Notes under the pieces: generated by a model | What the model saw: only the letters and a program-made list of their open reading frames with translations | What the model was told of the DNA's origin: nothing | Database searches by the model: none | Source of the DNA: Candidatus Binatia bacterium | Lineage (GTDB): Bacteria > Desulfobacterota > Binatia > UBA9968 > JAJDTQ01 | Assembly (NCBI GenBank): GCA_951813575.1 | Contig: OX638375.1 | Span: 186,001-250,000 of the forward strand | Direction of reading: 5' to 3' | DNA length: 64,000 nucleotides | In this document: positions 22,782 through 32,103 of the stretch, in pieces | Position numbering within the stretch: the first letter of the stretch is position 1 | How the letters are laid out: the number at the start of each line of letters is the position of its first letter | Program-made: the position numbers and the translations under genes

Positions 22782-24230
22782 ATGGGTTCAGGACGGACCA
22801 CGGAATCCGAAGCGGTCCGCGCCCGGCTCGACCATCCGGTGGTCGACACCGACGGCCACACCGTCGAGCTGACCCCGCTCTATCTCGATTACCTGAGGGA
22901 GCTGGGCGGCTCCGACATGCCCCGGCGCTACAGCGAGGCCATGCGCGCCCGTTCCAACAGCCGCTGGTCCTCCATGACCGAGGCGGAACGGCGCAGCGTC
23001 CGGGCTCACTGTCCGCCCTGGTGGGCGCGTCCGGCCCGTAACACCCTGGACCGGGCCACGGCGTCGTTGCCCCGGTTGCTGCACGAGCGGATGGATCGGC
23101 TGGGCATCGACTTCGCGGTGCTGTATCCAACGGAGGGTCTGAGCGGGCCGCCTCGTTTCGAGGACGAGGAGTTGCGTCGGGTGTCGTGCCGGGCGCTCAA
23201 CAAGTTCCACGCGGAATTCTACGGCGAGTGCAGCGATCGGATGACTCCGGCCGCGGTGATACCGACCCACACCCCGGAAGAGGCCATGGAGGACACCGAG
23301 TACGCCGTCAGGGAACTGGGGCTCAAGACCATCGTCATCTCCCACGTGGATCGCGCCGTCCCGCGCGTGTCGGAAGAACGGCCGGACCTGGCGCCCTATG
23401 CCCGCTACATCGATACGCTGGCCCTGGACAGCGACCACGACTACGATCCGTTCTGGCAGCGTTGCCTGGAGCTGGGCGTGGCCCCCACATCGCACGCCAG
23501 CGGCCAGGGCTGGGGCAGCCGCCGCTCGGTGTCCAACTACATGTACAACCATATCGGCCACTTCGCCGCGGCCGGTGAGGCCATGTGCAAAGCCCTGTTC
23601 TTTGGCGGGGTTACGTATCGGTTCCCGAACTTGAACTTTGGTTTCCTCGAGTGCGGCGTGGCATGGGCCTGCAGCCTCTACAGCGACATCCTGGAGCACT
23701 GGGAGAAGCGCAACCGGGACGCCATCGCCGAGCTCGATCCGGAGAGCACCGACCTCGACCACATGATGAAGCTGGTGGCGGAGTACGGTGGCATCGACGG
23801 CGACGACAAGCTGGAGGAGATCCGCGCTTCACTCGGCCGCAAGCAGCGCCGTCCCGAGAACCTCGACGACTGGTCGCGTTGCGGCATCGACAGGGCCGAG
23901 GACATCCGCGACCGCTTCGTGCCGCGCTTCTATTTCGGCTGCGAGGCCGACGACCGCATGATCGCGTGGGCGTTCAACGACAAGCTGAATCCCTTCGGGG
24001 CGCGGCTCGGCGCCATGATGAGCTCGGACATCGGCCACTGGGACGTCACCGACATGACCGAGGTGGTGGCCGAGGCCCACGAGCTGGTGGACCGCGGCCA
24101 TATCACCGACGAGGACTTCCGGGATTTCAGCTTCACCAACGCGGTGCGCTTCTATGCCGGCGTGAACCCGGACTTCTTCGCGGGCACCGCGTGCGAGGAA
24201 GCGGCCGCCCGGGTGATTGCGGCGGGTTAG
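22782..24230 (+). CDS. Amidohydrolase-2 family protein, long form (paralogue 4)
   Basis: A 482-residue member, about 100 residues longer than the others in the window. The N-terminal motif is VVDTDGH, the central histidine is in APTSHASG, and the C-terminal acid is in SSDIGHWD instead of STDYPH. The extra length lies mainly between the barrel and the terminal motif (about 300-400, charged). GGAGG is 6 nt before the ATG at 22782. This branch often occurs beside the short form in catabolic clusters; substrate unknown. A short-form paralogue begins 59 nt after its stop. Confidence 0.85.
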   Translation: MGSGRTTESEAVRARLDHPVVDTDGHTVELTPLYLDYLRELGGSDMPRRYSEAMRARSNSRWSSMTEAERRSVRAHCPPWWARPARNTLDRATASLPRLLHERMDRLGIDFAVLYPTEGLSGPPRFEDEELRRVSCRALNKFHAEFYGECSDRMTPAAVIPTHTPEEAMEDTEYAVRELGLKTIVISHVDRAVPRVSEERPDLAPYARYIDTLALDSDHDYDPFWQRCLELGVAPTSHASGQGWGSRRSVSNYMYNHIGHFAAAGEAMCKALFFGGVTYRFPNLNFGFLECGVAWACSLYSDILEHWEKRNRDAIAELDPESTDLDHMMKLVAEYGGIDGDDKLEEIRASLGRKQRRPENLDDWSRCGIDRAEDIRDRFVPRFYFGCEADDRMIAWAFNDKLNPFGARLGAMMSSDIGHWDVTDMTEVVAEAHELVDRGHITDEDFRDFSFTNAVRFYAGVNPDFFAGTACEEAAARVIAAG

Positions 24231-24289
24231 CTCCGGGCCGGAACACGGGCCGTTTCCCGACAACCGATGCAAGCAGGGGAGAGGAACTC

Positions 24290-25396
24290 ATGAAGGACGG
24301 ATTGAAGATCATGGACTCCGACATGCACGTGCGCGAGCCCGGGGACCTCTGGGAGAAGTACATCGAACCCGAGTGGCGCGACCGGGCTCCCAAGATCCTG
24401 AGCACCACGACCCGCAGCTCGGCCATGGTCATGGTCGACGGCAAGATCCTCAAGGGCTACCCGCCGGCTTACCGCGGCGGCATCTTCGACGCCACCCGGA
24501 TCGACAAGGAGATCGCGGGCGCCCGCGCCCGTGGCTTCGACGGGGTGTCGCAACTCGACGCCATGGAGAAGGAAGGGCTGGACCTGGCGGTGATGTTCCC
24601 TTCCATCGGGCTGGGCGTCATGATGCGCGAAGACATGGACCCCAAGCTCGGCGCCGCCATCGCGCGGGCCTACAACAACTGGCTGTACGACTTCTGCCAG
24701 ACCGATCCCAAGCGCATGAAGGGCTCGGCCATGATCTCCCTCCACGATGTCACCGAGGCCGCCAAGGAGGCCCGCAGGGCGGTGGAGGAACTGGGGTTCG
24801 TGGCCGTGTTCGCCCGCCCGGAGCCGCTCCGCTCCCTGCCGTGGCATTCACGCTACTACGATGTCCTGTGGTCCACGCTGGAAGAGCTGGGCATCCCCAT
24901 GGGCTTCCACTCGGCCGCCTCCGCCGGCGAGGTCCGGCAGATGGGCGACGTGTTCGGCGACGACCTCTTGCTGCGGCATATCTGCGAGCACCCCATGTCC
25001 AACATGATGGCGATGATCGACATCATCGGCGGCGGAGTGCTGGAGCGCCACCCCAAGCTCAAGGTGGCCTTCCTCGAGTGCTACTGCGGCTGGGTGTCCT
25101 TCATGCTCCACCGCATGGACGGCGCCGTGTCCAAGGCCCGGAACCCCAACATATCGGAGCTCAAGCCCAGCGAGTTCTTCAAGCGCCAGTGCTGGATCTC
25201 CACCGAGTCCGAGAAGGAGCTCCCCATGATCGCCGAGCTCATCGGCGACGACAACATCGTCTACTCCACCGACTACCCCCACGGAGACTCGGACTTCCCC
25301 CACGCCGTAGAAGAGTTCCTGGAGGTCGAAGGCGTCTCCAAGGAAACGAAGCGGAAGATCCTCTGGGACAACTGCGCGCGGCTTTACGATCTGTGA
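24290..25396 (+). CDS. Amidohydrolase-2 family protein (paralogue 5)
   Basis: A 368-residue TIM-barrel enzyme. It has IMDSDMH at the N-terminus, MGFHSAAS as the central histidine and YSTDYPHGDSDF near the end. It is more similar to paralogue 6 (27286) than to paralogues 1-3: both have MK(D/N)GLKI, YNNWLYDFCQ and ICxHxxxxMM. AGAGGA precedes the ATG at 24290. It is the last gene of the 21.8-25.4 kb plus-strand group. Confidence 0.88.
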   Translation: MKDGLKIMDSDMHVREPGDLWEKYIEPEWRDRAPKILSTTTRSSAMVMVDGKILKGYPPAYRGGIFDATRIDKEIAGARARGFDGVSQLDAMEKEGLDLAVMFPSIGLGVMMREDMDPKLGAAIARAYNNWLYDFCQTDPKRMKGSAMISLHDVTEAAKEARRAVEELGFVAVFARPEPLRSLPWHSRYYDVLWSTLEELGIPMGFHSAASAGEVRQMGDVFGDDLLLRHICEHPMSNMMAMIDIIGGGVLERHPKLKVAFLECYCGWVSFMLHRMDGAVSKARNPNISELKPSEFFKRQCWISTESEKELPMIAELIGDDNIVYSTDYPHGDSDFPHAVEEFLEVEGVSKETKRKILWDNCARLYDL

Positions 25397-25703
25397 GGGG
25401 CAGGGCCAAGAGGAATGTCGAACGAGATTTCGCCGCCAGAATTCTGTTCCTCAAATGCGGGCCATGGCGAGAGTTATCCGGGGTCGTGGAGCACTGATCT
25501 GCGGGAAGAGTCAAGACGGTCGGGAAAAGGGGGCCGCTAGTGGGGGACTCGGGCCTTCTTGCATTTCAGCGACGGGTTGACTGGAGTCGCCCCATAGATA
25601 AGGCCGTTGGGACTAAAGCTTCACCACAAGGCTGCCCTTGCTTCGGAGTTGTCTGGAAGGAGTCTGAACGAGTGGGCGTAGAGGTGTTGGTGCACGCCGC
25701 AAG
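25397..25703. other. Intergenic gap between convergent genes, no recognisable content
   Basis: About 307 bases between the convergent amidohydrolase and VOC genes. No open frame with family resemblance, no strong hairpin with a T-run, no tRNA-like cloverleaf and no repeat of the families seen elsewhere was found. Confidence 0.5.
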
Positions 25704-26075
25704 TTAGCCCGTACTCTTTTCGTAGTGAGGCTGGTAGAGCTGCATGCGCACGCCGCCCGGCATCTCGAACTGGATGGCCAGCCCGAAGCCGGCGTCGGTC
25801 ACCTCGCCGTCGAAGACGACGCCGCGGCCCTTGAGCTCGGCGACGGTGGCGTGGATGTCGTCGCAGTAGAAGGAGATGTCGTGGGTGCCGGCGGGCTCGC
25901 CGGCCTCGCGGGTGGCGTCCGCGGGATGCACGCCCATGTCGGCCTCGGGGAGGTCGAAGATGAGCCAGCCGCCGCCGACGTCGGAGAAGGAGTTGAAGCC
26001 GAGCTTGTCGCGCAGGAAGGCACGCAGCGCCTCTGGCTCCGAGGAGTAGAACATCGCGTGCGCGCCCTTGATCAT
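25704..26075 (-). CDS. VOC superfamily (glyoxalase/dioxygenase-like) protein
   Basis: A 123-residue paired beta-alpha-beta-beta-beta protein: MIKGAHAMFYSSEPEALRAF, then THDISFYCDD and GGVRMQLYQPHY. Members bind a divalent metal and act as glyoxalases, dioxygenases or resistance proteins. Candidate ligands are His6, His in GTHDI and a glutamate in IQFEMPGG. It is downstream of the LLM monooxygenase gene by 26 nt on the same strand, so it is probably the third gene of an amidohydrolase-LLM-VOC operon. Confidence 0.85.
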   Translation of the reverse strand: MIKGAHAMFYSSEPEALRAFLRDKLGFNSFSDVGGGWLIFDLPEADMGVHPADATREAGEPAGTHDISFYCDDIHATVAELKGRGVVFDGEVTDAGFGLAIQFEMPGGVRMQLYQPHYEKSTG

Positions 26076-26101
26076 CGTTCCGGCCTCCGCACAGCGGTCT
26101 C

Positions 26102-27253
26102 TCAGCCCACCTGCTTCTTGCGCTTGTCCTCGTACTCCGCCTTGGCGGCGGCGACGCCCTCCATCGCCGCGGCGCGGAACTCCGGCTGCCGCCTGGCGGC
26201 CTCGTCGTAGCTGGTCTGCCGTCCATCGAACTGGCCCTGGAAGTGCGGGACTACGTGCCGTGCGAACAGTTCGTAGCTGCGGTTGGTAGCCTCCCAGTCG
26301 GCCCAGTCGTGGCACATGAACAGCACCACCCCGAACCCGCCGGTGCCGGCTTGCATGCGCTCGATCTGGCGGATGGCGTCGTCGGGCGTGCCGATGATGC
26401 CGCGCCCGGAGTCGACGATGAACTCGCGGGTGTCCGTGACTTCCTTGGGGACGGTTTGATTCGGAAGCACGTCGCGGGCGTAGCCGCCCCAGGCATCGAT
26501 GCCGAAACGCACGTCCTCCATGGCCTGCTCGCGCGTGTCGGCGATGTGCATCTGCACGGCGATGCGGAATTTTCCCCGGTCGGCCGTGCGGCCCTGGGAG
26601 GCCGCGGCTTCTTCGTAGATACCCCAGTTACGGGCATAGGCGGCGAGTGCGTCGTCCGAGTGTCCGCCCAGGGACAGGAGTCCCAGCCCGTAGCGGCCGG
26701 CCAGCGATGCGCCGGCAGGCGAGCGGATGGTGGTCACGGCCATCTCCATCCGTGGCCGGGTGAAGGAGGCGTGCTGCAGCCTGGCGTTGTCGAGGGTGAA
26801 CCAGTCGGTCCTGGCGCTCACGCGCTCGCCCTCCAGTAGCGGGATGATCACGTCCAGCGCCTCATTCATCATGCGCCGGGTGCGTCGCGGGTCGATGCCC
26901 ATCTGGGTGGCGTCCGAAGGCAGCGCGCCGGGCCCCACGCCGAACATGGCACGGCCCCCCGTCATGTGGTCGAGCTGCACCATGGCGTCCGCGAGCATGA
27001 AGGGGTGGGTGTAGGGCAGGGACTTCACGCCGGTGCCGAGCCGGATGCGCCGGGTCTCCCGGGCGGCGGCGGCGATGAAGATCTCCGGCGCGGCGATGGT
27101 CTCGAATCCGCCCGAGTGGTGCTCGCCGATCCACGCCTCGTCGTAGCCGAGGCGGTCCAGCAGCATGATCAGCTCCAGGTCGCGCTCGAACAGAAGAGTG
27201 GGGTTCTCGTTCAGCGCGTGGAACGGGGCAAGGAAAACGCCGAAACGCAGCAT
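26102..27253 (-). CDS. LLM-class flavin-dependent oxidoreductase (luciferase-like monooxygenase)
   Basis: A 383-residue bacterial-luciferase-fold enzyme. The N-terminus LRFGVFLAPFHALNENP, the AWIGEHHSGGFE motif, IRLGTGVKSLPYTHPF and MTGGRAMFGVGPG are family hallmarks. Such enzymes use reduced FMN or F420 and oxygen to oxidise small substrates; a flavin reductase is encoded at 4143, though not adjacent. It lies 32 nt downstream of an amidohydrolase gene and 26 nt upstream of the VOC gene, indicating an operon. Confidence 0.9.
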   Translation of the reverse strand: MLRFGVFLAPFHALNENPTLLFERDLELIMLLDRLGYDEAWIGEHHSGGFETIAAPEIFIAAAARETRRIRLGTGVKSLPYTHPFMLADAMVQLDHMTGGRAMFGVGPGALPSDATQMGIDPRRTRRMMNEALDVIIPLLEGERVSARTDWFTLDNARLQHASFTRPRMEMAVTTIRSPAGASLAGRYGLGLLSLGGHSDDALAAYARNWGIYEEAAASQGRTADRGKFRIAVQMHIADTREQAMEDVRFGIDAWGGYARDVLPNQTVPKEVTDTREFIVDSGRGIIGTPDDAIRQIERMQAGTGGFGVVLFMCHDWADWEATNRSYELFARHVVPHFQGQFDGRQTSYDEAARRQPEFRAAAMEGVAAAKAEYEDKRKKQVG

Positions 27254-27285
27254 GGCATCAGGTGCGGGGAGCGCCTCGCGTCCGC

Positions 27286-28422
27286 CTAGGCGTCGATCCC
27301 GTAGAACTCGATGCAGTTGTCCCACAGGATCTTGCGGGCGTGCTCCACCGGAAGCTCCTGCTGCATGAACGCGTCCACCGCGTGAGGGAACTCCGAGTCG
27401 CTGTGGGGATAGTCGGAGGAGAAGACGATGTTGTCGTCGCCCATCAACTGGATCACCGACCCCACTTCCCGTTCCTCGCCTTCGCACCCGATGACGCACT
27501 GGCGCTTGAAGTACTCGCTCGGCTTCATGGTGAGCATGGGGGCGTCCGCGGCGCCCAACTGGCTCCAGTGGGTGTCCATGCGGCTTAGCCAGGCCGGCGC
27601 CCAGCCGCAGTTGCACTCCAGGAACGCCACCTTGAGCTCCGGGAAGCGTTCGAGCACGCCGCCGACGATGATGTCCACCATGGTCACCATCTGTCCGGTG
27701 ACGTGGCTGCAGATATGGCGCATGAGGCGGTTGTTCTGGCCGAAGCGCTCGATGTGGGGGTAGTACCCCGAGTTGGTGCACTCGTGGAATCCCACCGGCA
27801 TCCCCAGCTCCTCCAGCTCGGCCCACAGGGGCTCCCAGTAGAGGCCGAACCAGGTGTCGCCGGGGAGCGGCGTGGCCCGGAGGAAAGCGGTGACGAAGCC
27901 CAGGTCGTTGGCCGCGCGCCGGGCCTCCCGCATCGCCAGGGAGACGTCGTGGGGCGGCAGCATGGCGGCGCCCTTGAGCCGCGCCGGGTCCTCCTGGCAG
28001 AAGTCGTAGAGCCAGTTGTTGTAGGCCCGGCAGATGGCCTCCGCCAGGAGCGGATCCATGTCCGGCACCGTCATGATGTGCAGGCAGGCGGTGGGGAACA
28101 GCACCGCCACGTCCAGCCCCTCGATGTCCATGGCCTCCAACTGGGACTTGGCGTTGAAGCCCTGGTCCCGGGCGAAGCCGATGACGTCCTCGCGCGTGGA
28201 CGCGCGCCGCTTGCCGATCATGCGCGCGTCGTTGGCCAGGGACGGGCTCTTGGCCCGGGGCTCCTTGCCGTCCAGCAGGAGCAGGTTGAAGTCGCCCCGG
28301 CTGGGGACGTTGACCACCCTCGGCGCATGCTGCTTGAAAGGTGCGTCGACGTAGTTTTCCCAGAGGTCCGGCGGCTCCATGATGTGCATGTCGGAATCGA
28401 TGATCTTCAGCCCGTTCTTCAT
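27286..28422 (-). CDS. Amidohydrolase-2 family protein (paralogue 6)
   Basis: A 378-residue TIM-barrel hydrolase/decarboxylase. It has IIDSDMH at the N-terminus, VGFHECTN as the central histidine, and FSSDYPHSDSEF near the C-terminus. It is the first gene of the minus-strand operon with the LLM and VOC genes. AGGGAG lies about 7 nt before the ATG at 28422. A candidate promoter lies 38 nt upstream of the start, back to back with the promoter of the CoA transferase gene. Confidence 0.88.
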   Translation of the reverse strand: MKNGLKIIDSDMHIMEPPDLWENYVDAPFKQHAPRVVNVPSRGDFNLLLLDGKEPRAKSPSLANDARMIGKRRASTREDVIGFARDQGFNAKSQLEAMDIEGLDVAVLFPTACLHIMTVPDMDPLLAEAICRAYNNWLYDFCQEDPARLKGAAMLPPHDVSLAMREARRAANDLGFVTAFLRATPLPGDTWFGLYWEPLWAELEELGMPVGFHECTNSGYYPHIERFGQNNRLMRHICSHVTGQMVTMVDIIVGGVLERFPELKVAFLECNCGWAPAWLSRMDTHWSQLGAADAPMLTMKPSEYFKRQCVIGCEGEEREVGSVIQLMGDDNIVFSSDYPHSDSEFPHAVDAFMQQELPVEHARKILWDNCIEFYGIDA

Positions 28423-28459
28423 CGGGGTCTCCCTTCACCGAGGCGTTGGCTGCTCAACC

Positions 28460-28525
28460 CGAATACCTTTGGCGGTCCCACGAGTCAAGGCGCCTTTGAC
28501 TAGTCTGACGCGGGACTCCTATAAA
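28460..28525. promoter_or_regulatory. Back-to-back divergent promoters sharing a palindrome
   Basis: Plus strand: TTGACT (28496-28501), 18 bp, TATAAA (28520-28525), driving the CoA transferase gene. Minus strand: TTGACT (28488-28483), 17 bp, TATTCG (28465-28460), driving the amidohydrolase-LLM-VOC operon. The two -35 boxes form an inverted repeat around GGCGCC (28483-28501), a natural site for one regulator controlling both directions. A hairpin CTCCT-ATAA-AGGAG overlaps the plus -10 box. Confidence 0.5.
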
Positions 28526-28614
28526 GGAGACTCCGCTTTGCCTTCCCCACAGAGTAGGAGGCAGGCGTTTGGCGGGGATGACGCAGAGGTGAACAGTGAA
28601 GGAGGATCGCACGG

Positions 28615-29796
28615 ATGGCACAGGCCCTTGACGGCATCAGGATACTCGATCTCAGCAGCTACATCGCCGGCCCGTTCGCGGCCATGCTGCTGGCGGACAT
28701 GGGGGCGGCGGTGGTGAAGATCGAGAACACCAGCGGCGGCGACCCCTTCCGGAAGTGGGCCCAGGAACCGCGCATGTACAGTCCGCTGTTCCGCAGCTAC
28801 AACCGCAACAAGCGCAGCATGACCCTGAACCTGCGCGATCCGGAAGGCAAGGAGATCTTTCTCCGCATGGCGGAAGGGGCCGACGTCGTCATCGAGAACT
28901 ACCGCCCCGGAGTGATGGACCGGCTGGAGCTGGGCTACGAGCGGCTCCGGGAACTCAACCCGCGGCTCGTCTACTGCGGCATTTCGGCATTCGGCCAGAC
29001 CGGCCCTTACCGGGAGAGGCCTGGGTTCGATACCCTCGGACAGTGCCTCAGCGGGCTGTTGAGCCAGATCATCGACCCGAGGGCCCCTCAGCCGCCGGGC
29101 CTGGCCTTCTCGGACCATCTGGGCGGCCTGTTCGCCTGCTACGGCATTCTCACGGCGTTGATGGCGCGGGAGAAGACGGGCAAGGGCCAGAAGGTGGAGA
29201 CCTCCCTGATGGAGGCCTCCATGGCGTTCATCGGCCGCAGCATCACCCAGTACTTCGCCACCGGGGACATTCCGGACGTGGAGAGCCGGGGACGTTCGGC
29301 CGGGGTGTACGCACTGTTGGCGGGGGACGGGCTCCCGTTCGTCATCCATCTCTCCCACCTCAACAAGTTCTTCGTGAGCATGGCCGAGGCCCTGGGACGG
29401 CCGGAGCTCGCCGAAGACCCCCGTTTCAAGGACCGCGAGGACCGTCTGGTCAACTACGACGAGTTGAAGGACGTGCTGCAGGAGATCGCCGAGACGAAGC
29501 CCCGGCAGCATTGGCTGGACGCGTTGGGCAAGCACGACGTGGCCCACGCCCCCATCAACCGCCTGGACGAGGTGTTCGAGGACCCCCAGGTGAAGCACCT
29601 CGACCGGATCATGGAGCTGGAGCACCCGAAGCACGGCACCATCCACACGGTGAGGAGCGGCGTCAACCTGAGCGACACGCCGTTCCAGGTTTCGGAGCTG
29701 CCGCCGGAGCTGGGGGAGCACACCGCCGAGATCCTGCGGGAGCTGGGGCTCAGCGACGAGCGGGTCGAACGGCTGGTGGAAGCGGGGACGGTCTAA
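28615..29796 (+). CDS. Class III CoA transferase (CaiB/BaiF family)
   Basis: A 393-residue family III CoA transferase, which moves CoA between carboxylic acids through an aspartyl-CoA thioester. The N-terminus GIRILDLSSYIAGPFAAMLL with the GAAVVKIE strand, RNKRSMTLNLR, and the catalytic aspartate in LAFSDHLGGLFA are characteristic. AAGGAGG lies 9 nt before the ATG. It is divergently transcribed from the amidohydrolase operon and upstream of the ABC transporter group. It probably activates a carboxylate made or imported by the neighbours; the acids are unknown. Confidence 0.92.
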   Translation: MAQALDGIRILDLSSYIAGPFAAMLLADMGAAVVKIENTSGGDPFRKWAQEPRMYSPLFRSYNRNKRSMTLNLRDPEGKEIFLRMAEGADVVIENYRPGVMDRLELGYERLRELNPRLVYCGISAFGQTGPYRERPGFDTLGQCLSGLLSQIIDPRAPQPPGLAFSDHLGGLFACYGILTALMAREKTGKGQKVETSLMEASMAFIGRSITQYFATGDIPDVESRGRSAGVYALLAGDGLPFVIHLSHLNKFFVSMAEALGRPELAEDPRFKDREDRLVNYDELKDVLQEIAETKPRQHWLDALGKHDVAHAPINRLDEVFEDPQVKHLDRIMELEHPKHGTIHTVRSGVNLSDTPFQVSELPPELGEHTAEILRELGLSDERVERLVEAGTV

Positions 29797-29912
29797 CGTC
29801 CGGCGCCCCCGGCGTGGATGCGAGGCCCTTGACCGGCTTTCGCGCGGTGTGTTATTCGCGGGCCATCTTTCGGCAACGTGCCACGCACGTCAGGGAGTGT
29901 AGGAGGGCCAGG

Positions 29913-30935
29913 ATGAAACTGATCATTGCGCTCATTGTCTCTGTTTCGTTTGCCGCGGTCACGGGGGCCTACGCCCAGGACAACGTCAAGGCCCTCTACG
30001 AGAAGGCCAAGAAGGAAGGGCAGGTGGTGCTGGCCGCGGGATCGCCGCCGGTGGCGCTCAAGGCGCAGATCGGCGGCTTCATGAAACGGTTCCCGGGTAT
30101 CCAGGTGAACCACATCCCTTCGACGGGCTCCGACGCGTCGGCGAAGATACAGCTCGAGACCCGGGTGGGGATGGCCACCTACGAGGTGGCCCAGGCCACC
30201 ACCACGTCGGCGGAGCGGCTGCTCAAGGCCGACCTGCTGGCGCCGTTTCCGTATCACGAGTTCGGCATCGCCAAGAACGAGATCTCGTTCGGGGAGCGGC
30301 TGGTGCCGTGGTTCGACCTGACCCGGGTGCTGGGGTTCAACACCAAGCTGGTCTCCAAGGACCAGGTGCCCACCACCTGGGAGGGGCTGCTGGACCCGAA
30401 GTGGAAGGGCCGCAAGATCATCGTCGTGGGGCGGGGGTATCCGTTCGGAGACCTGGTGCCGGCGTGGGGGCTGGAGAAGACGATGGAGTATACCCGGAAG
30501 TTCAGGGCGCAGAACCCCATCATTCAGCCCCGCGGGGGACCTCAGACCCTGGAGGCCCTGGTGGCGGGGCAGGCGCCGCTGGCGTTGATCCAGTTCGACC
30601 GCGTCTTCCGGGCCAAGGTCAAGGACAAGGCGCCGGTGGACTTCATCTGGATCACGCCCATGTCGGTGACCCGCTTCTACTCCATCGCGGTGAAGAAGGT
30701 GCGCAATCCCAACGCGGCCAAGCTGCTGACCGGTTATCTGGGCACTCCCGAGGCGTCGGCGCTGATGGAAAAAGCCTCCTTCCGGAGCCAGCTCGGCCCC
30801 AGCGCGCAGACCGACGCCGCCAAGATGGCGCGCGCGGCCGGCGTCAAGTTCGTCTGGAACGCTCCTACCATGGAGGAAGCCAAGGAGCTCAAGAAGTGGC
30901 GTAAGCAGGCCCGGAAGATCCTCACCGGACACTAG
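29913..30935 (+). CDS. ABC transporter solute-binding protein (iron/spermidine/putrescine-type)
   Basis: A 340-residue periplasmic protein with a signal peptide (MKLIIALIVSVSFAA...AYA, cleavage near residue 22). It belongs to the AfuA/FbpA-like group: VNHIPSTGSDASAKIQLE, LGFNTKLVSKDQVPTTWEGL and PKWKGRKI are typical. No tyrosine pair diagnostic of ferric iron is obvious, so an organic ligand is possible. AGGAGG lies 6 nt before the ATG. An amidohydrolase gene separates it from the matching permease gene at 32104; no ATPase gene is in the window. Confidence 0.88.
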   Translation: MKLIIALIVSVSFAAVTGAYAQDNVKALYEKAKKEGQVVLAAGSPPVALKAQIGGFMKRFPGIQVNHIPSTGSDASAKIQLETRVGMATYEVAQATTTSAERLLKADLLAPFPYHEFGIAKNEISFGERLVPWFDLTRVLGFNTKLVSKDQVPTTWEGLLDPKWKGRKIIVVGRGYPFGDLVPAWGLEKTMEYTRKFRAQNPIIQPRGGPQTLEALVAGQAPLALIQFDRVFRAKVKDKAPVDFIWITPMSVTRFYSIAVKKVRNPNAAKLLTGYLGTPEASALMEKASFRSQLGPSAQTDAAKMARAAGVKFVWNAPTMEEAKELKKWRKQARKILTGH

Positions 30936-30975
30936 TGGTAACCGGCGGCCGCACCAACCCAAGGGAGTCCTGACC

Positions 30976-32103
30976 ATGGCGCGAAACGGCTTCAAGATCC
31001 TCGATAGCGACATGCACGTGTTCGAGCCGCACGATCTCTATCTCAAGTATATGGATCCCAAGTGGGGAGACCGGATCCCCCGGGGGGAGCCGCGGACCCG
31101 CCATGGACAGGTCAAGTTCAGCTTCGGCGACGGCGCACAGGTGCGGGAATCGGGGCTGACGGCCCGCCCCAACGTGACACCCGGGGAGGACAAGGTCGCC
31201 CACCGCTACACGAAGCCCCTGGCGAGGAACTACGACGCCGTCTCCCAGGTGGAGGCCATGGACATGGAAGGTCTTGACGTGGCGGTGCTGTTCCGCACCT
31301 TCCCGCTCCATTGCGACGACCGCCTGGAGCCGGAGTACGCCAACGCTCTGTGCCGCGCCTGGAACGACTGGGTGGCGGACTTCTGCAAGGAGAGCGCCGA
31401 GAGGCTCAAGCCGTCGGCGCTGATCACGCTCCACGACGTGGACATGGCCGTGGACGAGACCCGCCGCGCGGTCACCGAGCGGGGCGCCGTCGGCCTCTGC
31501 CTGGTGCCCGAGCCGGCCAACGGCCGGCACATCCATGAGCACTATTTCGACCCGCTGTGGCGCGAGGCGGAGCGCCTGGACGTACCCATCTGCTTCCACC
31601 CCGCGGCCAACCCGCGCATGGACCAGGTGGCGCAGCGTTTCAAGGGCCTGCCCAACGAAGGCATCCTGGTGAACGCCTACCGCAATCCCGTCGAGCTGAT
31701 GCTGGCGGTGGGGAGCTTCTGCGGCGGCGGCGTGCTGGAGCGCTTTCCCCGCCTGCGAGTGGCGTTCCTGGAAGGCAACTGCAGTTGGCTGCCGTGGGTC
31801 CTCTACCGTCTCGACGAGCGTTGGGAACTCCGCAAGGACCTCTGCGATACACCGCTTTCACTGAATCCCAGCGAGTACTTCCTGCGGCAATGCTTCATCG
31901 CCACGGACGTCGAGGAGGATCTGGTGGCGGACGTGGTGAGCCGGATCGGAGACGACAACATCGTGATTTCGACGGACTATCCGCACTCCGACTCGCGCTG
32001 GCCGGAAGCGGTGGACAGCTTCCTCAAGATCGACGGTCTGCGCGACGCATCCAGGCGGAAGATCTTCTGGGACAACAGCGCGAGGCTCTACGATCTCCAA
32101 TAG
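30976..32103 (+). CDS. Amidohydrolase-2 family protein inside an ABC transporter operon (paralogue 3)
   Basis: A 375-residue TIM-barrel enzyme with ILDSDMH at the N-terminus, ICFHPAAN centrally and ISTDYPHSDSRW near the end. It is close to paralogues 1 and 2. It starts 40 nt after the binding-protein gene, and its TAG abuts the ATG of the permease gene without a gap, so all three are probably one transcript. The arrangement suggests that the transporter imports this enzyme's substrate. Confidence 0.9.
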   Translation: MARNGFKILDSDMHVFEPHDLYLKYMDPKWGDRIPRGEPRTRHGQVKFSFGDGAQVRESGLTARPNVTPGEDKVAHRYTKPLARNYDAVSQVEAMDMEGLDVAVLFRTFPLHCDDRLEPEYANALCRAWNDWVADFCKESAERLKPSALITLHDVDMAVDETRRAVTERGAVGLCLVPEPANGRHIHEHYFDPLWREAERLDVPICFHPAANPRMDQVAQRFKGLPNEGILVNAYRNPVELMLAVGSFCGGGVLERFPRLRVAFLEGNCSWLPWVLYRLDERWELRKDLCDTPLSLNPSEYFLRQCFIATDVEEDLVADVVSRIGDDNIVISTDYPHSDSRWPEAVDSFLKIDGLRDASRRKIFWDNSARLYDLQ

